This document shows positions 50,397-59,997 of a stretch of 64,000 nucleotides of DNA, in pieces. The position numbers and the translations under genes are program-made. The first letter of the stretch is position 1. The number at the start of each line of letters is the position of its first letter. Origin of the DNA: an uncultured Pelagibacteraceae bacterium (GTDB lineage: Bacteria; Pseudomonadota; Alphaproteobacteria; Pelagibacterales; Pelagibacteraceae); the NCBI GenBank assembly GCA_902634305.1, contig CACPJJ010000004.1, positions 16,001-80,000 on the forward strand. The letters run 5' to 3'. The notes beneath the pieces are model-generated. The model was not told the DNA's origin, searched no databases, and saw only the letters and a list, made by a program, of their open reading frames with translations.

Positions 50397-51224
50397 ATGA
50401 AAATTGCTTATCAAGGTATTGCTGGAAGCTATAGTGAAAGCTGCGCTAAGGAAAAGTATCCTAATTGTGAAACTATTCCATGCAAAACATTTGATGACTG
50501 TTTCGAAATAGCTAATGAAGATAGCTCAATAAAAGCAATTATACCCGAATCAAATAAAACAACAGGGAATATTGGAGTTGAATATCTAATTTTCAAATAT
50601 AGATTAAATATCTTTGCCGAACATTTTTATTCAATTAATCATAACCTCTTAGGTATACCTGGATCAAAATTAAGCGATATAAATGATGTGTATTCTCACG
50701 CTCAAGCATTAAGTCAATCTTCGATATTTATAAAAAAAAATAAATTAAATGGAAATGTTAGAGCAGATACTGCTGGATCAGCAAAATATATTTCCGAGGC
50801 AAATGATAAATCAAAAGCTGCAATATCTTCAAAACTTAGTGCAAATATATATAATTTAAAAATATTAGACTCGAATATTCAAGATGAAAAAGAAAATGTA
50901 ACAAGATTTTTAGTTATGCAAAAAGATATTTTCCAACCTGAATTTAAAAATAATAAATATATTACATCTTTGTTATTTAAATTAAAAAGTAAGGCTGGGG
51001 CACTTTATAGTGCGCTAGGAAGCTTTACACTTAATGGTGTAAATTTAAACAAATTACAAAGTTTTCCTGAAAAAAATTCATTTTCCTCATATTTCTTTTT
51101 GTGCGAACTTGATGGACATATTGAGGAAGAAAAAGTAAAAAATTCGCTAGAAGAATTGGGCCTACATTGTGAGGATATGCACGTTTTAGGTGTTTTTGAA
51201 GCTGACAAATTTAGATATAAATAA
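50397..51224 (+). CDS. pheA: Prephenate dehydratase
   Basis: 275 aa monofunctional enzyme for phenylalanine synthesis. Periplasmic-binding-fold catalytic domain (YQGIAGSYSESCAKEKYP, then SIKAIIPESN with substrate residues, NVTRFLVM carrying the catalytic T-R-F) followed by a C-terminal ACT domain (SLLFKLKSKAGALYSALGSF) for phenylalanine feedback. No chorismate-mutase domain is attached. It follows kdsB by 1 base. The next 50 bases hold the SRP RNA promoter. Confidence 0.94.
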   Translation: MKIAYQGIAGSYSESCAKEKYPNCETIPCKTFDDCFEIANEDSSIKAIIPESNKTTGNIGVEYLIFKYRLNIFAEHFYSINHNLLGIPGSKLSDINDVYSHAQALSQSSIFIKKNKLNGNVRADTAGSAKYISEANDKSKAAISSKLSANIYNLKILDSNIQDEKENVTRFLVMQKDIFQPEFKNNKYITSLLFKLKSKAGALYSALGSFTLNGVNLNKLQSFPEKNSFSSYFFLCELDGHIEEEKVKNSLEELGLHCEDMHVLGVFEADKFRYK

Positions 51225-51237
51225 TTAATTACTTTTC

Positions 51238-51267
51238 TTGTAGAATAAAAATCTTTACTGTTATAAT
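51238..51267 (+). promoter_or_regulatory. Promoter of the SRP RNA gene
   Basis: A perfect -10 TATAAT is at 51262-51267 and a -35-like TTGTAG at 51238-51243 with an 18-base spacer. The distance from the -10 to the first base of the RNA stem (51275) is 7, exactly as expected for sigma-70 promoters. This is the best promoter in the window. Confidence 0.7.
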
Positions 51268-51274
51268 ACATTTT

Positions 51275-51358
51275 GGAGGCTAGAGGTGGGTGCTGCTTGA
51301 ACCCGACCAGATCCTAACGGAAGCAATCGTAAAGACAGTTATCCAGGTTCTAGTCTCC
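51275..51358 (+). ncRNA. ffs: Signal recognition particle RNA (4.5S type)
   Basis: The ends pair (GGAGGCTAGA at 51275-51284 with TCTAGTCTCC at 51349-51358, one G-U). The internal core GACCAGATCC, CGGAAGCA and GTTATCCAGGTTC is the bacterial small-SRP-RNA binding site for Ffh, with the conserved GGAAGCA. Length about 84. It precedes dnaX, a known alphaproteobacterial arrangement, with its own promoter. Ffh, the protein partner, is not in the window. The boundaries are inferred from the helix and may be a few bases off. Confidence 0.85.
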
Positions 51359-51373
51359 TTAAATAATTTGTTT

Positions 51374-53068
51374 ATGAATAAGAATTCAAAAGTCTTGGCA
51401 CTAAAGTATCGTCCAACTGTATACAAGGACTTAATAGGACAAGAAATAATTGCAGAAACTATTTACAATTCAATTAAACATGACAGGTCACCAAATGCAT
51501 ACTTGTTCACAGGTATAAGAGGTGTAGGAAAAACTACTATCGCAAGGATCGTTGCCAAATCTTTAAATTGTTTAAAAGGAATTGAACAATTGTGTAGTGA
51601 AGATTTTTGTGAAAATTGCGAGGCAATAAGTAATTCTAATCACATAGATGTTCTCGAAATGGATGCAGCTAGCAAAACAGGTGTAGATGATGTTAGAGAT
51701 CTTATAGAATTTTCTCGATATGGACCATCAACAGCAAAATATAAAATTTTTATAATTGACGAAGTTCATATGTTAAGCAAACAAGCATTTAATGCACTAT
51801 TAAAAACTTTAGAAGAACCACCACAGTACAAAAATGGAGGAGGATTAAAGTTTATTTTTGCAACAACAGAGATAAAAAAAATTCCTGTTACGGTAGTTTC
51901 TAGATGTCAAAGATTCGATTTATCAAGAGTGAATTCTGAAAAATTATTTAAATTTATAAAAGAAGTTAAAAATAAAGAAAATGGAAAAATAAATGACGAT
52001 GCTTTAAAACTAATAATAAAAATATCTGAGGGATCTGTAAGAGATGCTCTATCACTTTTAGATAGGGCGTTATTAAATGAAAATGAAAAATCTGAACTTG
52101 ATTTAAAAGGAGCTCAAAAAATATTTGGATATTTTGACAAAAGCTATATCATAAACTTGTTTAGATTTTTATTTCAAGGAGATGAAAAAGAGGTAATAAA
52201 AACTTATAGATCAATTTATAATCAGGGAGTTGAACCAAAAGTTTTCTTAAATGATTTTTTAGAGATATTATATTATATAAAAAATATTTCATATATAAAA
52301 CAAGATGGAAATAATTTTTCACTTAATGATAAAGAATTTAAAGATATAGAATTAATTTCAAATCAAGTCAGTTCTGATTTATTATTATTATTTTGGCAGT
52401 TTACAATAAAAACTTTAAATGAATTAGATATAGTTTTAAATCAAAACTTATCTATGGAAATGTTTTTGATAAGATTATTATATATAAAGAAAGACAAAAG
52501 TATTGAAGTTGAAAAAAATTTAGATTTTAATAATGAAAAAGATACTAGTTATATATCTGAAAATGAATTTGTAAATATAAGCAAGGATGAAAATAACCTA
52601 GAACTTAAAAATAAAACAATAAGTCAAATTAAAAACTTTACACAAGAAGAAACTTCCAATCCAGAAAGAAAGATTGAGTCAGAAATTAAAAAAATAGAAA
52701 TCAAAAATTTCGAAGAATTAATAAATATATGCAACAAAAAAAAAGAATTGAAATTAAAATATGAATTAGAGACAAATGTTAGATTAGTTAGTTTTTCTGA
52801 TAAAAGAATTAATATTTCATTTAACGAAAATTTATACAAAGATTTCGTCAAAGAATTATCACAAAAATTATACGAATGGACAAACCAAAGATGGATAATA
52901 GCTTTCTCAAAAGAAACTGGCCAAATATCAAAAAAACAAAAAAAAGAAAATGAAAAAATAAAAATTATTGAAGATTTTAAAAGAGGAGATGTTTATAAAA
53001 AAGTTTTAGAAACTTTTCCAGATGCAGAAATGATAGATTTAAAATTAAAAGAGAATGATAATGACTGA
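51374..53068 (+). CDS. dnaX: DNA polymerase III subunits gamma/tau
   Basis: 564 aa from ATG 51374; the frame runs back through the SRP RNA, which is not coding. AAA+ clamp loader: Walker A GIRGVGKTTIARIVAKSLNC, a zinc module (C-x-D-F-C-E-N-C), Walker B FIIDEVHMLSK, and sensor/ATPase region KIPVTVVSRCQRF. The C-terminal third is Lys/Glu/Asn-rich and variable, as in tau tails. It overlaps ybaB by 8 bp in the usual dnaX-ybaB-recR order. Confidence 0.95.
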   Translation: MNKNSKVLALKYRPTVYKDLIGQEIIAETIYNSIKHDRSPNAYLFTGIRGVGKTTIARIVAKSLNCLKGIEQLCSEDFCENCEAISNSNHIDVLEMDAASKTGVDDVRDLIEFSRYGPSTAKYKIFIIDEVHMLSKQAFNALLKTLEEPPQYKNGGGLKFIFATTEIKKIPVTVVSRCQRFDLSRVNSEKLFKFIKEVKNKENGKINDDALKLIIKISEGSVRDALSLLDRALLNENEKSELDLKGAQKIFGYFDKSYIINLFRFLFQGDEKEVIKTYRSIYNQGVEPKVFLNDFLEILYYIKNISYIKQDGNNFSLNDKEFKDIELISNQVSSDLLLLFWQFTIKTLNELDIVLNQNLSMEMFLIRLLYIKKDKSIEVEKNLDFNNEKDTSYISENEFVNISKDENNLELKNKTISQIKNFTQEETSNPERKIESEIKKIEIKNFEELINICNKKKELKLKYELETNVRLVSFSDKRINISFNENLYKDFVKELSQKLYEWTNQRWIIAFSKETGQISKKQKKENEKIKIIEDFKRGDVYKKVLETFPDAEMIDLKLKENDND

Positions 53069-53378
53069 TTTTAGTAAAATTCTAAACAAGGCTAAAGAAC
53101 TTGAAAGTAAGATGAAAGAAAGTCAAAAAAAGATAAAAAATATTAGTGTTACTGGAATTTCTGGAGGAAATGCCATTAAAGTAACTCTTAATGGAGAAGG
53201 AGAGTTAATAAACTTAGATATATCTCCTCAAATTTTAAAAGAAGATAAAGTGATTATTGAAGATTTAATTAAAGCAGCTCATAACAACGCAAAACAGCAA
53301 TTAAAGTCAAAAACGTCTGAAGAAATTTCTAAAGCAACAGGAGATTTTGGCATACCTGGTTTTAAATGGCCCTTATAA
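53061..53378 (+). CDS. YbaB/EbfC nucleoid-associated protein
   Basis: 105 aa from ATG 53061; an ATG two codons upstream (53055) is an alternative start, and both fall in the dnaX overlap. Small dimeric DNA-binding protein with an N-terminal coiled helix (LNKAKELESKMKESQKKIKN), a central GGNAIKVTLNGEGELINLDISP and a helical end. In alphaproteobacteria it is nearly always between dnaX and recR, as here. It probably shapes the chromosome or modulates recombination; its exact role is unsettled. Confidence 0.9.
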   Translation: MTDFSKILNKAKELESKMKESQKKIKNISVTGISGGNAIKVTLNGEGELINLDISPQILKEDKVIIEDLIKAAHNNAKQQLKSKTSEEISKATGDFGIPGFKWPL

Positions 53379-53383
53379 ATTAA

Positions 53384-53998
53384 ATGCAAAATATATCTGA
53401 AATTGATGAACTAATTAAATTGATATCAAAGCTTCCTGGTTTGGGTCCAAAGTCAGCAAAAAGAATAGTTTTACAGTTAATTAATAACAGAGAGGAATTA
53501 ATAAAACCTTTAGCAAAAAATTTAGCTGAAGTTTATAGAAATATATCTAGATGTAAAATTTGCGGATCTTTAAAATCAAATCCAACTGGATGTAATAATT
53601 GTGAAAATAATAAGGAAAAATATAATAAAATTTGCGTTGTAGAAAATATAGCTGATCAATGGAGCATAGAAGCTTCAAGTGTTTATCAGGGATATTTTCA
53701 TATTCTTGGTGGAACAATTTCATCTTCTAATAATCAAAAAAAAGAAGATTTATTAATTAATTCATTAGTTGAAAGAGTTAATAAAGATAACATAGAAGAG
53801 ATTATACTTGCTACCTCAGCTACCGTTGAAGGACAAACTACTGCATTTTATATTCAAGACAGTTTAAAGAATACTAATGTAAAAATTTCAAAACTTGCAC
53901 AAGGACTGCCAGTTGGTGGTGAAATAGAAAATTTAGATGATGGTACTTTAATATCAGCTTTTAAAAATAGGCAAAACTTTTTACAATCAAAAGATTAA
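53384..53998 (+). CDS. recR: Recombination protein RecR
   Basis: 204 aa. Ring-forming DNA-binding protein acting with RecF/RecO to load RecA. Helix-hairpin-helix SKLPGLGPKSAKRIVLQLI, a zinc finger with CKICGSLK and GCNNCENN, and a Toprim domain (CVVENIADQWSIE, FHILGGTIS, ATSATVEGQTTAFYI). It ends 4 bases inside the convergent glcB gene. Length and order are canonical. Confidence 0.95.
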   Translation: MQNISEIDELIKLISKLPGLGPKSAKRIVLQLINNREELIKPLAKNLAEVYRNISRCKICGSLKSNPTGCNNCENNKEKYNKICVVENIADQWSIEASSVYQGYFHILGGTISSSNNQKKEDLLINSLVERVNKDNIEEIILATSATVEGQTTAFYIQDSLKNTNVKISKLAQGLPVGGEIENLDDGTLISAFKNRQNFLQSKD

Positions 53999-56169
53999 TT
54001 TTTTTTAAGGAGCCTATTAAGATGGAGAATTGGCTCAGTATACCCGGATGGCTGAGTTTTTCCATGAAACACTAGTTCGCAGGCAGCTTTAAAGGCTGTA
54101 GATTTATCAAAATTATCTGACATTGGTTTGTAAGGGGCATGTCCTTTCATACTTGGATCTTTTAGATTTTGACTATCAACAACTTTAGCCATTTTTTTCA
54201 TAATTTCCAAAACATGTTTTTTGCTGCATATACCGTGGTGTAACCAGTTAGCTATATGCTGGCTACTAATTCGGCAAGTAGCTCTATCTTCCATCAAGCC
54301 AATTCCATTAATGTCAGGTACTTTTGAACAACCTACAGATTGATCTATCCATCTAACTACATAACCTAAAATACCTTGTGCATTGTTTTTTAATTCTTTA
54401 GTGATTTCATCCATAGACCAGTTAGTTTTTTTTGCGACTGGAATAGTTAAGATATCAGATAATTTAGCTGCCTTCCTTTTTGATAATTCCTTTTGTTTAG
54501 CAAATACATCTACCTCATGGTAGTGAAGAGCATGTAAAGCTGCAGCAGTAGGAGAAGGTACCCATGCACAGTTTGCTCCTGATAGAGGATGGGAAATTTT
54601 TTGTTTCATCATTTCACCCATTAAATCTGGAGCAGGATACATACCTTTGCCTATCTGACACTTCCCAGAAAAGCCGCACGCTAAACCAACGTCTACATTA
54701 TTATTTTCGTAAGCATTAATCCATTTTGACAATTTCATGTCTCCTTTTTTAATCATTGGACCGACTTCCATTGAAGTATGAATTTCATCTCCAGTTCTAT
54801 CTAAAAAACCAGTGTTAATAAAAAATACTCTATCTTTAAGTACTCTTATACATTCCTTTAAGTTAATAGATGTCCTTCTTTCTTCGTCCATAATACCACA
54901 TAGGATTTGATTTTTTTTTAAATTTAAAATTTTTTCTACTTTTTTAAAAATTAAATTAGTAAAGCTACATTCCTCTGGACCATGCATCTTAGGCTTTACT
55001 ATATAAATTGAATTAATCCTAGAATTTCCCTTTTTCTTAAAATCATGAAGACAAGCTAAAGAAGTAATGAAAGCGTCAAGTATTCCTTCAGGACATTCTG
55101 ATCCATCTTTTAAAAGTATTGCTGGATTAGTCATAAGGTGGCCAACATTTCTGTTTAATAGCAAAGATCTTCCGTGCAATTTAAATTTTTTGCCTTTAGA
55201 AGAAATATAATTTCTATCTGGATTTAATTTTCTTAAATATTTTTTTCCATTTTTTATAAACTCTACTTTTAAGTCTCCTTTCATCAAACCAAGCCAATTC
55301 CTATACCCCAAAACTTTATCCTCTGCATCTACTGCAGCAACACTGTCCTCATGATCACAAATAGTAGATATTGCTGATTCTATAAAAATATCATGTATTT
55401 TTATTTTATCTTGATTGCCTTGAGGATTGTTTATTTCCATTTTTCCATCTTGATCAAATAAAATATCTATATGAAGATTATTGTTAACAAATAATAAAGA
55501 ATTAATTTTATTTAACTTTTTATTATAACCAACAAATTGGTTAGGATTTTTAAGTTTTAAATCAATTTTGTTATTTATAACTTTTGGAATTTTTTTTAAG
55601 TCTTTCCAACTATTTTTTTTTAAAGGCACATACTTATCTAATAGATTACGAGCATATTCTATTACTTTTTTCCCTCTTATCGGATTATATGTTTTTCCTT
55701 TTACAGCTCCACTAGTTTCTGGAATAACATCTGTTCCATATAAACTGTCATACAAACTAACCCATCTTGCATTTGCTGCATTTAATAAAAATCTTGCATT
55801 TGAAACTGGACAGACTAATTGTGGTCCACATATATTTGATATTTCTTTATCAATATTTTTAGTTTTTATTTTAAAATTTTTTCCTGTTTTTTTTAAATAT
55901 CCAATTTTTATTAAAAATTTGGTATATTTTTTTAGATTCAATTTATTATCTTTTTTATCTATATGTAATGCATCTATCGCTTTTTGTAGTCTTTCTCTTT
56001 TTTGAAGTATTTTTCTATTTTCAGTAGCAAGTTCGTGAATACATTTGTCGAAACCTTTCCAAAATTTTTCTTCGTTAATTTTTGTTCCTGGCAATAATTC
56101 TTTATTTATAAAATTTGCCAAATCTTTTGAAACAGATAAATTTTTTATTTTTAAGTATTTTTCTTTCAT
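53995..56169 (-). CDS. glcB: Malate synthase G
   Basis: 724 aa, near the usual 720-730, from ATG 56169; an upstream in-frame ATG at 56205 would add an unlikely 12 residues. Condenses glyoxylate and acetyl-CoA in the glyoxylate shunt. Signatures: GPEECSFTNL, MDEERRTSIN, FINTGFLDRTGDEIHTSME (metal-binding acids), and VRWIDQSVGCSKVPDINGI with the catalytic region. TIM barrel with a long inserted domain. No isocitrate lyase gene is in the window. Convergent with recR. Confidence 0.94.
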   Translation of the reverse strand: MKEKYLKIKNLSVSKDLANFINKELLPGTKINEEKFWKGFDKCIHELATENRKILQKRERLQKAIDALHIDKKDNKLNLKKYTKFLIKIGYLKKTGKNFKIKTKNIDKEISNICGPQLVCPVSNARFLLNAANARWVSLYDSLYGTDVIPETSGAVKGKTYNPIRGKKVIEYARNLLDKYVPLKKNSWKDLKKIPKVINNKIDLKLKNPNQFVGYNKKLNKINSLLFVNNNLHIDILFDQDGKMEINNPQGNQDKIKIHDIFIESAISTICDHEDSVAAVDAEDKVLGYRNWLGLMKGDLKVEFIKNGKKYLRKLNPDRNYISSKGKKFKLHGRSLLLNRNVGHLMTNPAILLKDGSECPEGILDAFITSLACLHDFKKKGNSRINSIYIVKPKMHGPEECSFTNLIFKKVEKILNLKKNQILCGIMDEERRTSINLKECIRVLKDRVFFINTGFLDRTGDEIHTSMEVGPMIKKGDMKLSKWINAYENNNVDVGLACGFSGKCQIGKGMYPAPDLMGEMMKQKISHPLSGANCAWVPSPTAAALHALHYHEVDVFAKQKELSKRKAAKLSDILTIPVAKKTNWSMDEITKELKNNAQGILGYVVRWIDQSVGCSKVPDINGIGLMEDRATCRISSQHIANWLHHGICSKKHVLEIMKKMAKVVDSQNLKDPSMKGHAPYKPMSDNFDKSTAFKAACELVFHGKTQPSGYTEPILHLNRLLKKN

Positions 56170-56305
56170 TTTGTCTCTATGTAAAACATCTAAATAACCA
56201 TTCAATATAACTTTTTAGTTATAAAATAGTCAATTTATAATTAATAATTTAAAATTTTTACCATTTTATTGCCTTTTTTTGCTTTATAACACTATAAGAA
56301 AAATT

Positions 56306-57412
56306 ATGAAAAATTATTTAAATTTTGAAAATGAAATTAAAAATTTAGAAGTAGAACTCGATAAACTTAAAGATCCATACAATCAAGAAGGTCTTTCAGA
56401 GGTAGACACTCAAAATATTTCTAAACTACAAAATGAAATAGACTCTAGATTGAAAGAAATTTATTCAAACCTAAATCCTTGGCAAACAACACTGGTAGCT
56501 AGGCATGAGGATAGACCTAAAGCAAAGTATTTTATAGATAATATTTTTGAAGATTTTATTTCGCTTTCTGGAGATAGATTTTATGGCGAAGATCAATCAG
56601 TAATATGTGGATTTGCTAAGTTTGAAAATAAATCAGTTCTAGTAATTGGACAAGAAAAGGGAGAAAACCTTGAAACAAGAATTGAAAGAAATTTTGGAAT
56701 GATGAGGCCAGAAGGTTATAGAAAAACAATAAGATTAATGAGACTCGCTAATAAATTTAAAATTCCCATAATAACTTTTGTAGACACTCCAGGTGCCTAT
56801 CCAGGTGTTGGAGCTGAAGAAAGAGGTCAAGCAGAAGCAATAGCTAGATCGATAGAATGTTGCATGGAATTAACAGTTCCAACAATATCAATAATTATTG
56901 GAGAGGGTGGATCGGGTGGAGCAATAGCTCTTGCATCTTCTAATAAAGTTTTAATGTTAGAAAATGCAATTTATTCAGTTATATCCCCAGAAGGTTGCGC
57001 AACAATACTATGGAGAGATCCAAAGAAAACTTTAGAAGCCTCAACAGCAATGAAATTATCATCTAGAGATCTTTTTGATTTAAAAATAATTGATGAAATT
57101 ATCTCAGAGCCTTTAGGAGGAGCTCATAGAGATAAAGATATAATTTTAGATAATGTTAGAAATTCAATAAGAAAAAATTTAGATTTGTTTATAAACATGG
57201 ATAAAGAAGAAGTTTTATTGCAAAGGAAAAATAAATTTTTATCTATTGGTAGAAATCAAGGCTTTATAACTAGTTCTAAAATTTCAGATAATTTATCAAT
57301 GAAAACAAATATTATTGATAAATTTATTAATAAGTTTATTTATAATAAAAAATATTTAATATATTTTATATTATCATTATTATTTATTATTATTTTATTT
57401 GCATCGTCATAA
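56306..57412 (+). CDS. accA: Acetyl-CoA carboxylase carboxyltransferase subunit alpha with C-terminal membrane helix
   Basis: 368 aa from ATG 56306 (an upstream in-frame start at 56279 lacks a signal). Typical AccA is about 318 aa. The carboxyltransferase core is canonical: VARHEDRPKA, GDRFYGEDQ, EKGENLETRIERNFGMMRPE, VDTPGAYPGVGAEERGQ, GEGGSGGAIALAS and ISPEGCATILWRD. The extra C-terminus is a Lys-rich linker and then one hydrophobic stretch (YLIYFILSLLFIIILFASS, residues about 348-368) that looks like a membrane anchor. The 3' end overlaps secA by 6 bp. Confidence 0.93.
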   Translation: MKNYLNFENEIKNLEVELDKLKDPYNQEGLSEVDTQNISKLQNEIDSRLKEIYSNLNPWQTTLVARHEDRPKAKYFIDNIFEDFISLSGDRFYGEDQSVICGFAKFENKSVLVIGQEKGENLETRIERNFGMMRPEGYRKTIRLMRLANKFKIPIITFVDTPGAYPGVGAEERGQAEAIARSIECCMELTVPTISIIIGEGGSGGAIALASSNKVLMLENAIYSVISPEGCATILWRDPKKTLEASTAMKLSSRDLFDLKIIDEIISEPLGGAHRDKDIILDNVRNSIRKNLDLFINMDKEEVLLQRKNKFLSIGRNQGFITSSKISDNLSMKTNIIDKFINKFIYNKKYLIYFILSLLFIIILFASS

Positions 57413-59926
57413 AGAACCATGACAATGTTTATATTTTTTTCCTGAATTACAAGGACAAGGTTCATTTCTTCCAATTTTTTTAAAAGAAATATCATTGCTT
57501 GAATTATTTTTATTTTGCTCTTGATTTTCCTGAACGACTTCAAGATTTAATAAAACAGTAATTAGATCAGATTTTAGCTTAAATAATAAATTTTCAAATA
57601 ATGAATAAGCTTCTTTTTTATACTCTACAAGAGGATCTCTTTGACCATATGATCTTAAACCAACAACTCCTCTTAATTGTTCTAGATACTGAATATGAGA
57701 TTTCCAATTTTGATCAATAAGTTGTAATAAAATTCTCTTTTCCAATTCTAAAGCTTTATCTTTGCCTAAAATGTTTTCTCTTTCTAATCTCTTTTTAAAA
57801 AATTTATTTTTAATTTCCTTTTCAAATTTTCCTTCATTTAAATCCAAAATTGAACTAATTTCATTTTCATCAAATGATTTTCCCAAAATTGATTTTATTT
57901 GTATTGAATTTTCGTTATTTTTATCTTTAGTTAAGTTTAATTTTTTTAGTTCTTTTAATCTAATTAGTATTTCATTTAAGAATTCATCAGAATAATCTGA
58001 AGAATTTTTGTTATTAATTATATTATTTCTTTGACCAAATATTACTTTTCTTTGATCGTTAAGTACGTTATCAAATTTCAATAAGGTTTTTCTAATATCA
58101 AAATTTCTTGCCTCAACTTTTTGTTGTGCCCTTTCCAATGCTTTATTAATCCATGGGTGATCAATGCTTTCTCCGTCTTTTAATCCTAATTTTTCTAAGA
58201 TATTATTCATAGATTCAGAGCCAAAAATTCTCATTAAATCATCTTCAAGACTTACATAAAAAATTGAATTTCCCTCATCTCCTTGTCTTCCAGAACGCCC
58301 TCTTGCTTGGTTATCTACTCTTCTGCTTTCCATTCTTTCAGTTCCAATTACATACAATCCACCAATTGATTTAATTTCTTCTTTTTCTTTGTCATTTTTA
58401 GATGATTTTCCTCCAAGCTTTATATCAACTCCTCTTCCTGAAATACTAGTTGTTATTATTACTGAATTTTTTTTACCAGCGTTTGCAATAATCTCCGCTT
58501 CGCTTTCATGATTTTTGGCGTTTAAAACTGTATGATTTATTTTTTGTTTATTTAGTAAATCAGAGTAATGCTCAGATCTATTTATATTTGCTGTAAAAAC
58601 CAACAAAGGTTGCCCTGTTTTATTACATTCAACAATTTTATTTATAATTGCCTCATCTTTCTCTTTCATTGATCTAAAGATTTGGTCGTTCCAGTCTTTT
58701 CTTATCATTTTTTTATTTGTTGGAATTATAACTACAGAAAGTTTGTAAATTTCAAAAAACTCTTCAGATTCAGTGGCAGCAGTTCCTGTGCAACCCGCAA
58801 GTTTTGAATAAAGTTTAAAATAATTTTGATAAGTAATTGATGCAAGAGTTTGATTTTCATTTTGTACTTCAACTCTTTCTTTTGCTTCTATACTTTGATG
58901 AAGTCCATCCCCAAACCTTCTTCCTGGGAGCTGTCTTCCAGTTTGTTCATCGATTATAATAATTTGTCCATCTTTAATTATATAATCTTTGCCATTTTCA
59001 TACAAATGGTTTGCTCTTAAGGCTTGATTTACATGATGTACTAGATGCAAATTATCTGGATCATAAAAATTATTATTTTTTAAAATTCCTGCATTTGATA
59101 AAATTTTTTCTATATTATCTATTCCTTTATTAGTTAATAAAACATTTTTATCTTTTTCATCAATCTCAAAATCCTCTTTATTTAAAATTTTTGTAAGTTT
59201 ATCTATCGCGAGGTATTGATTTGTTTTATCTTCCACTCCTCCTGAAATAATCAAAGGTGTTCTAGCTTCATCAATCAAACATGAATCGATTTCATCTACA
59301 ATGGCATAATTATGTCCTCGTTGAACCATCGACTCAAAAGAAAACTTCATGTTATCCCTTAAATAATCAAAACCCAATTCACTATTTGTTGCATAAGTAA
59401 TATCACAATTATAGTTTAATTTTCTTTCTTCATCAGTTTGATCGTTATTAATATAGCCTGCTGTAAGACCTAAAAAATTATAAATTACTTTCATATTTTC
59501 GCAGTCTCTTTTTGCAAGGTAGTCGTTTACTGTAACAATATGAACACCTTTTTTTGAAAGTGCATTTAAATATGCTGCTAAAACAATAGTTAAAGTTTTT
59601 CCTTCTCCAGTTTTCATTTCCGCAACTTTATTTTCGTGAAGAACAATTCCCCCAATGATTTGAGCATCAAAGTGTCTTTCATTAGTAGTTCTTTTTGAAG
59701 CTTCTCTTACCAAAGCAAATGCTTCTGGTAGTATTTTTTCTAAAGAAGTCCCATTTTTAACTTGGTCTATAAGATCTTTGGTTTTTTGAGGAAAAGATTT
59801 ATCATCTAATTTAATTATCTCTTCTTCCAAATCATTAATTTTTTTTGCAGTCTTTTTCAATTTATCTAGTTCTTTTTGGTTACTAGATTTGATAATTTTA
59901 GATAAGAAATTTAAAGGGTTGAGCAT
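57407..59926 (-). CDS. secA: Preprotein translocase ATPase SecA
   Basis: 839 aa motor for SecYEG export. Helicase-like motifs: Walker A EMKTGEGKTLTIVLAAY, VNDYLAKRDCENM, DEIDSCLIDEARTP (Walker B DEAR), SGRGVDIKLGG and SRRVDNQARGRSGRQGD. The C-terminus ends with a zinc-binding SecB/lipid-binding tail CPCNSGKKYKHCHG. Convergent with accA, divergent from argJ by 71 bases. The gene is complete and conventional. Confidence 0.96.
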   Translation of the reverse strand: MLNPLNFLSKIIKSSNQKELDKLKKTAKKINDLEEEIIKLDDKSFPQKTKDLIDQVKNGTSLEKILPEAFALVREASKRTTNERHFDAQIIGGIVLHENKVAEMKTGEGKTLTIVLAAYLNALSKKGVHIVTVNDYLAKRDCENMKVIYNFLGLTAGYINNDQTDEERKLNYNCDITYATNSELGFDYLRDNMKFSFESMVQRGHNYAIVDEIDSCLIDEARTPLIISGGVEDKTNQYLAIDKLTKILNKEDFEIDEKDKNVLLTNKGIDNIEKILSNAGILKNNNFYDPDNLHLVHHVNQALRANHLYENGKDYIIKDGQIIIIDEQTGRQLPGRRFGDGLHQSIEAKERVEVQNENQTLASITYQNYFKLYSKLAGCTGTAATESEEFFEIYKLSVVIIPTNKKMIRKDWNDQIFRSMKEKDEAIINKIVECNKTGQPLLVFTANINRSEHYSDLLNKQKINHTVLNAKNHESEAEIIANAGKKNSVIITTSISGRGVDIKLGGKSSKNDKEKEEIKSIGGLYVIGTERMESRRVDNQARGRSGRQGDEGNSIFYVSLEDDLMRIFGSESMNNILEKLGLKDGESIDHPWINKALERAQQKVEARNFDIRKTLLKFDNVLNDQRKVIFGQRNNIINNKNSSDYSDEFLNEILIRLKELKKLNLTKDKNNENSIQIKSILGKSFDENEISSILDLNEGKFEKEIKNKFFKKRLERENILGKDKALELEKRILLQLIDQNWKSHIQYLEQLRGVVGLRSYGQRDPLVEYKKEAYSLFENLLFKLKSDLITVLLNLEVVQENQEQNKNNSSNDISFKKIGRNEPCPCNSGKKYKHCHGSL

Positions 59927-59997
59927 TTAATAAATATGTTGTTTTATAATTTAAATATAGAGTTTAATATAGTAACTAAATTAATTTTTTAAATAGT

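Noticed and set aside
51290..51373. Longer DnaX beginning inside the SRP RNA
   Set aside because: The extra residues are encoded by the RNA gene; ATG 51374 yields the conserved N-terminus.
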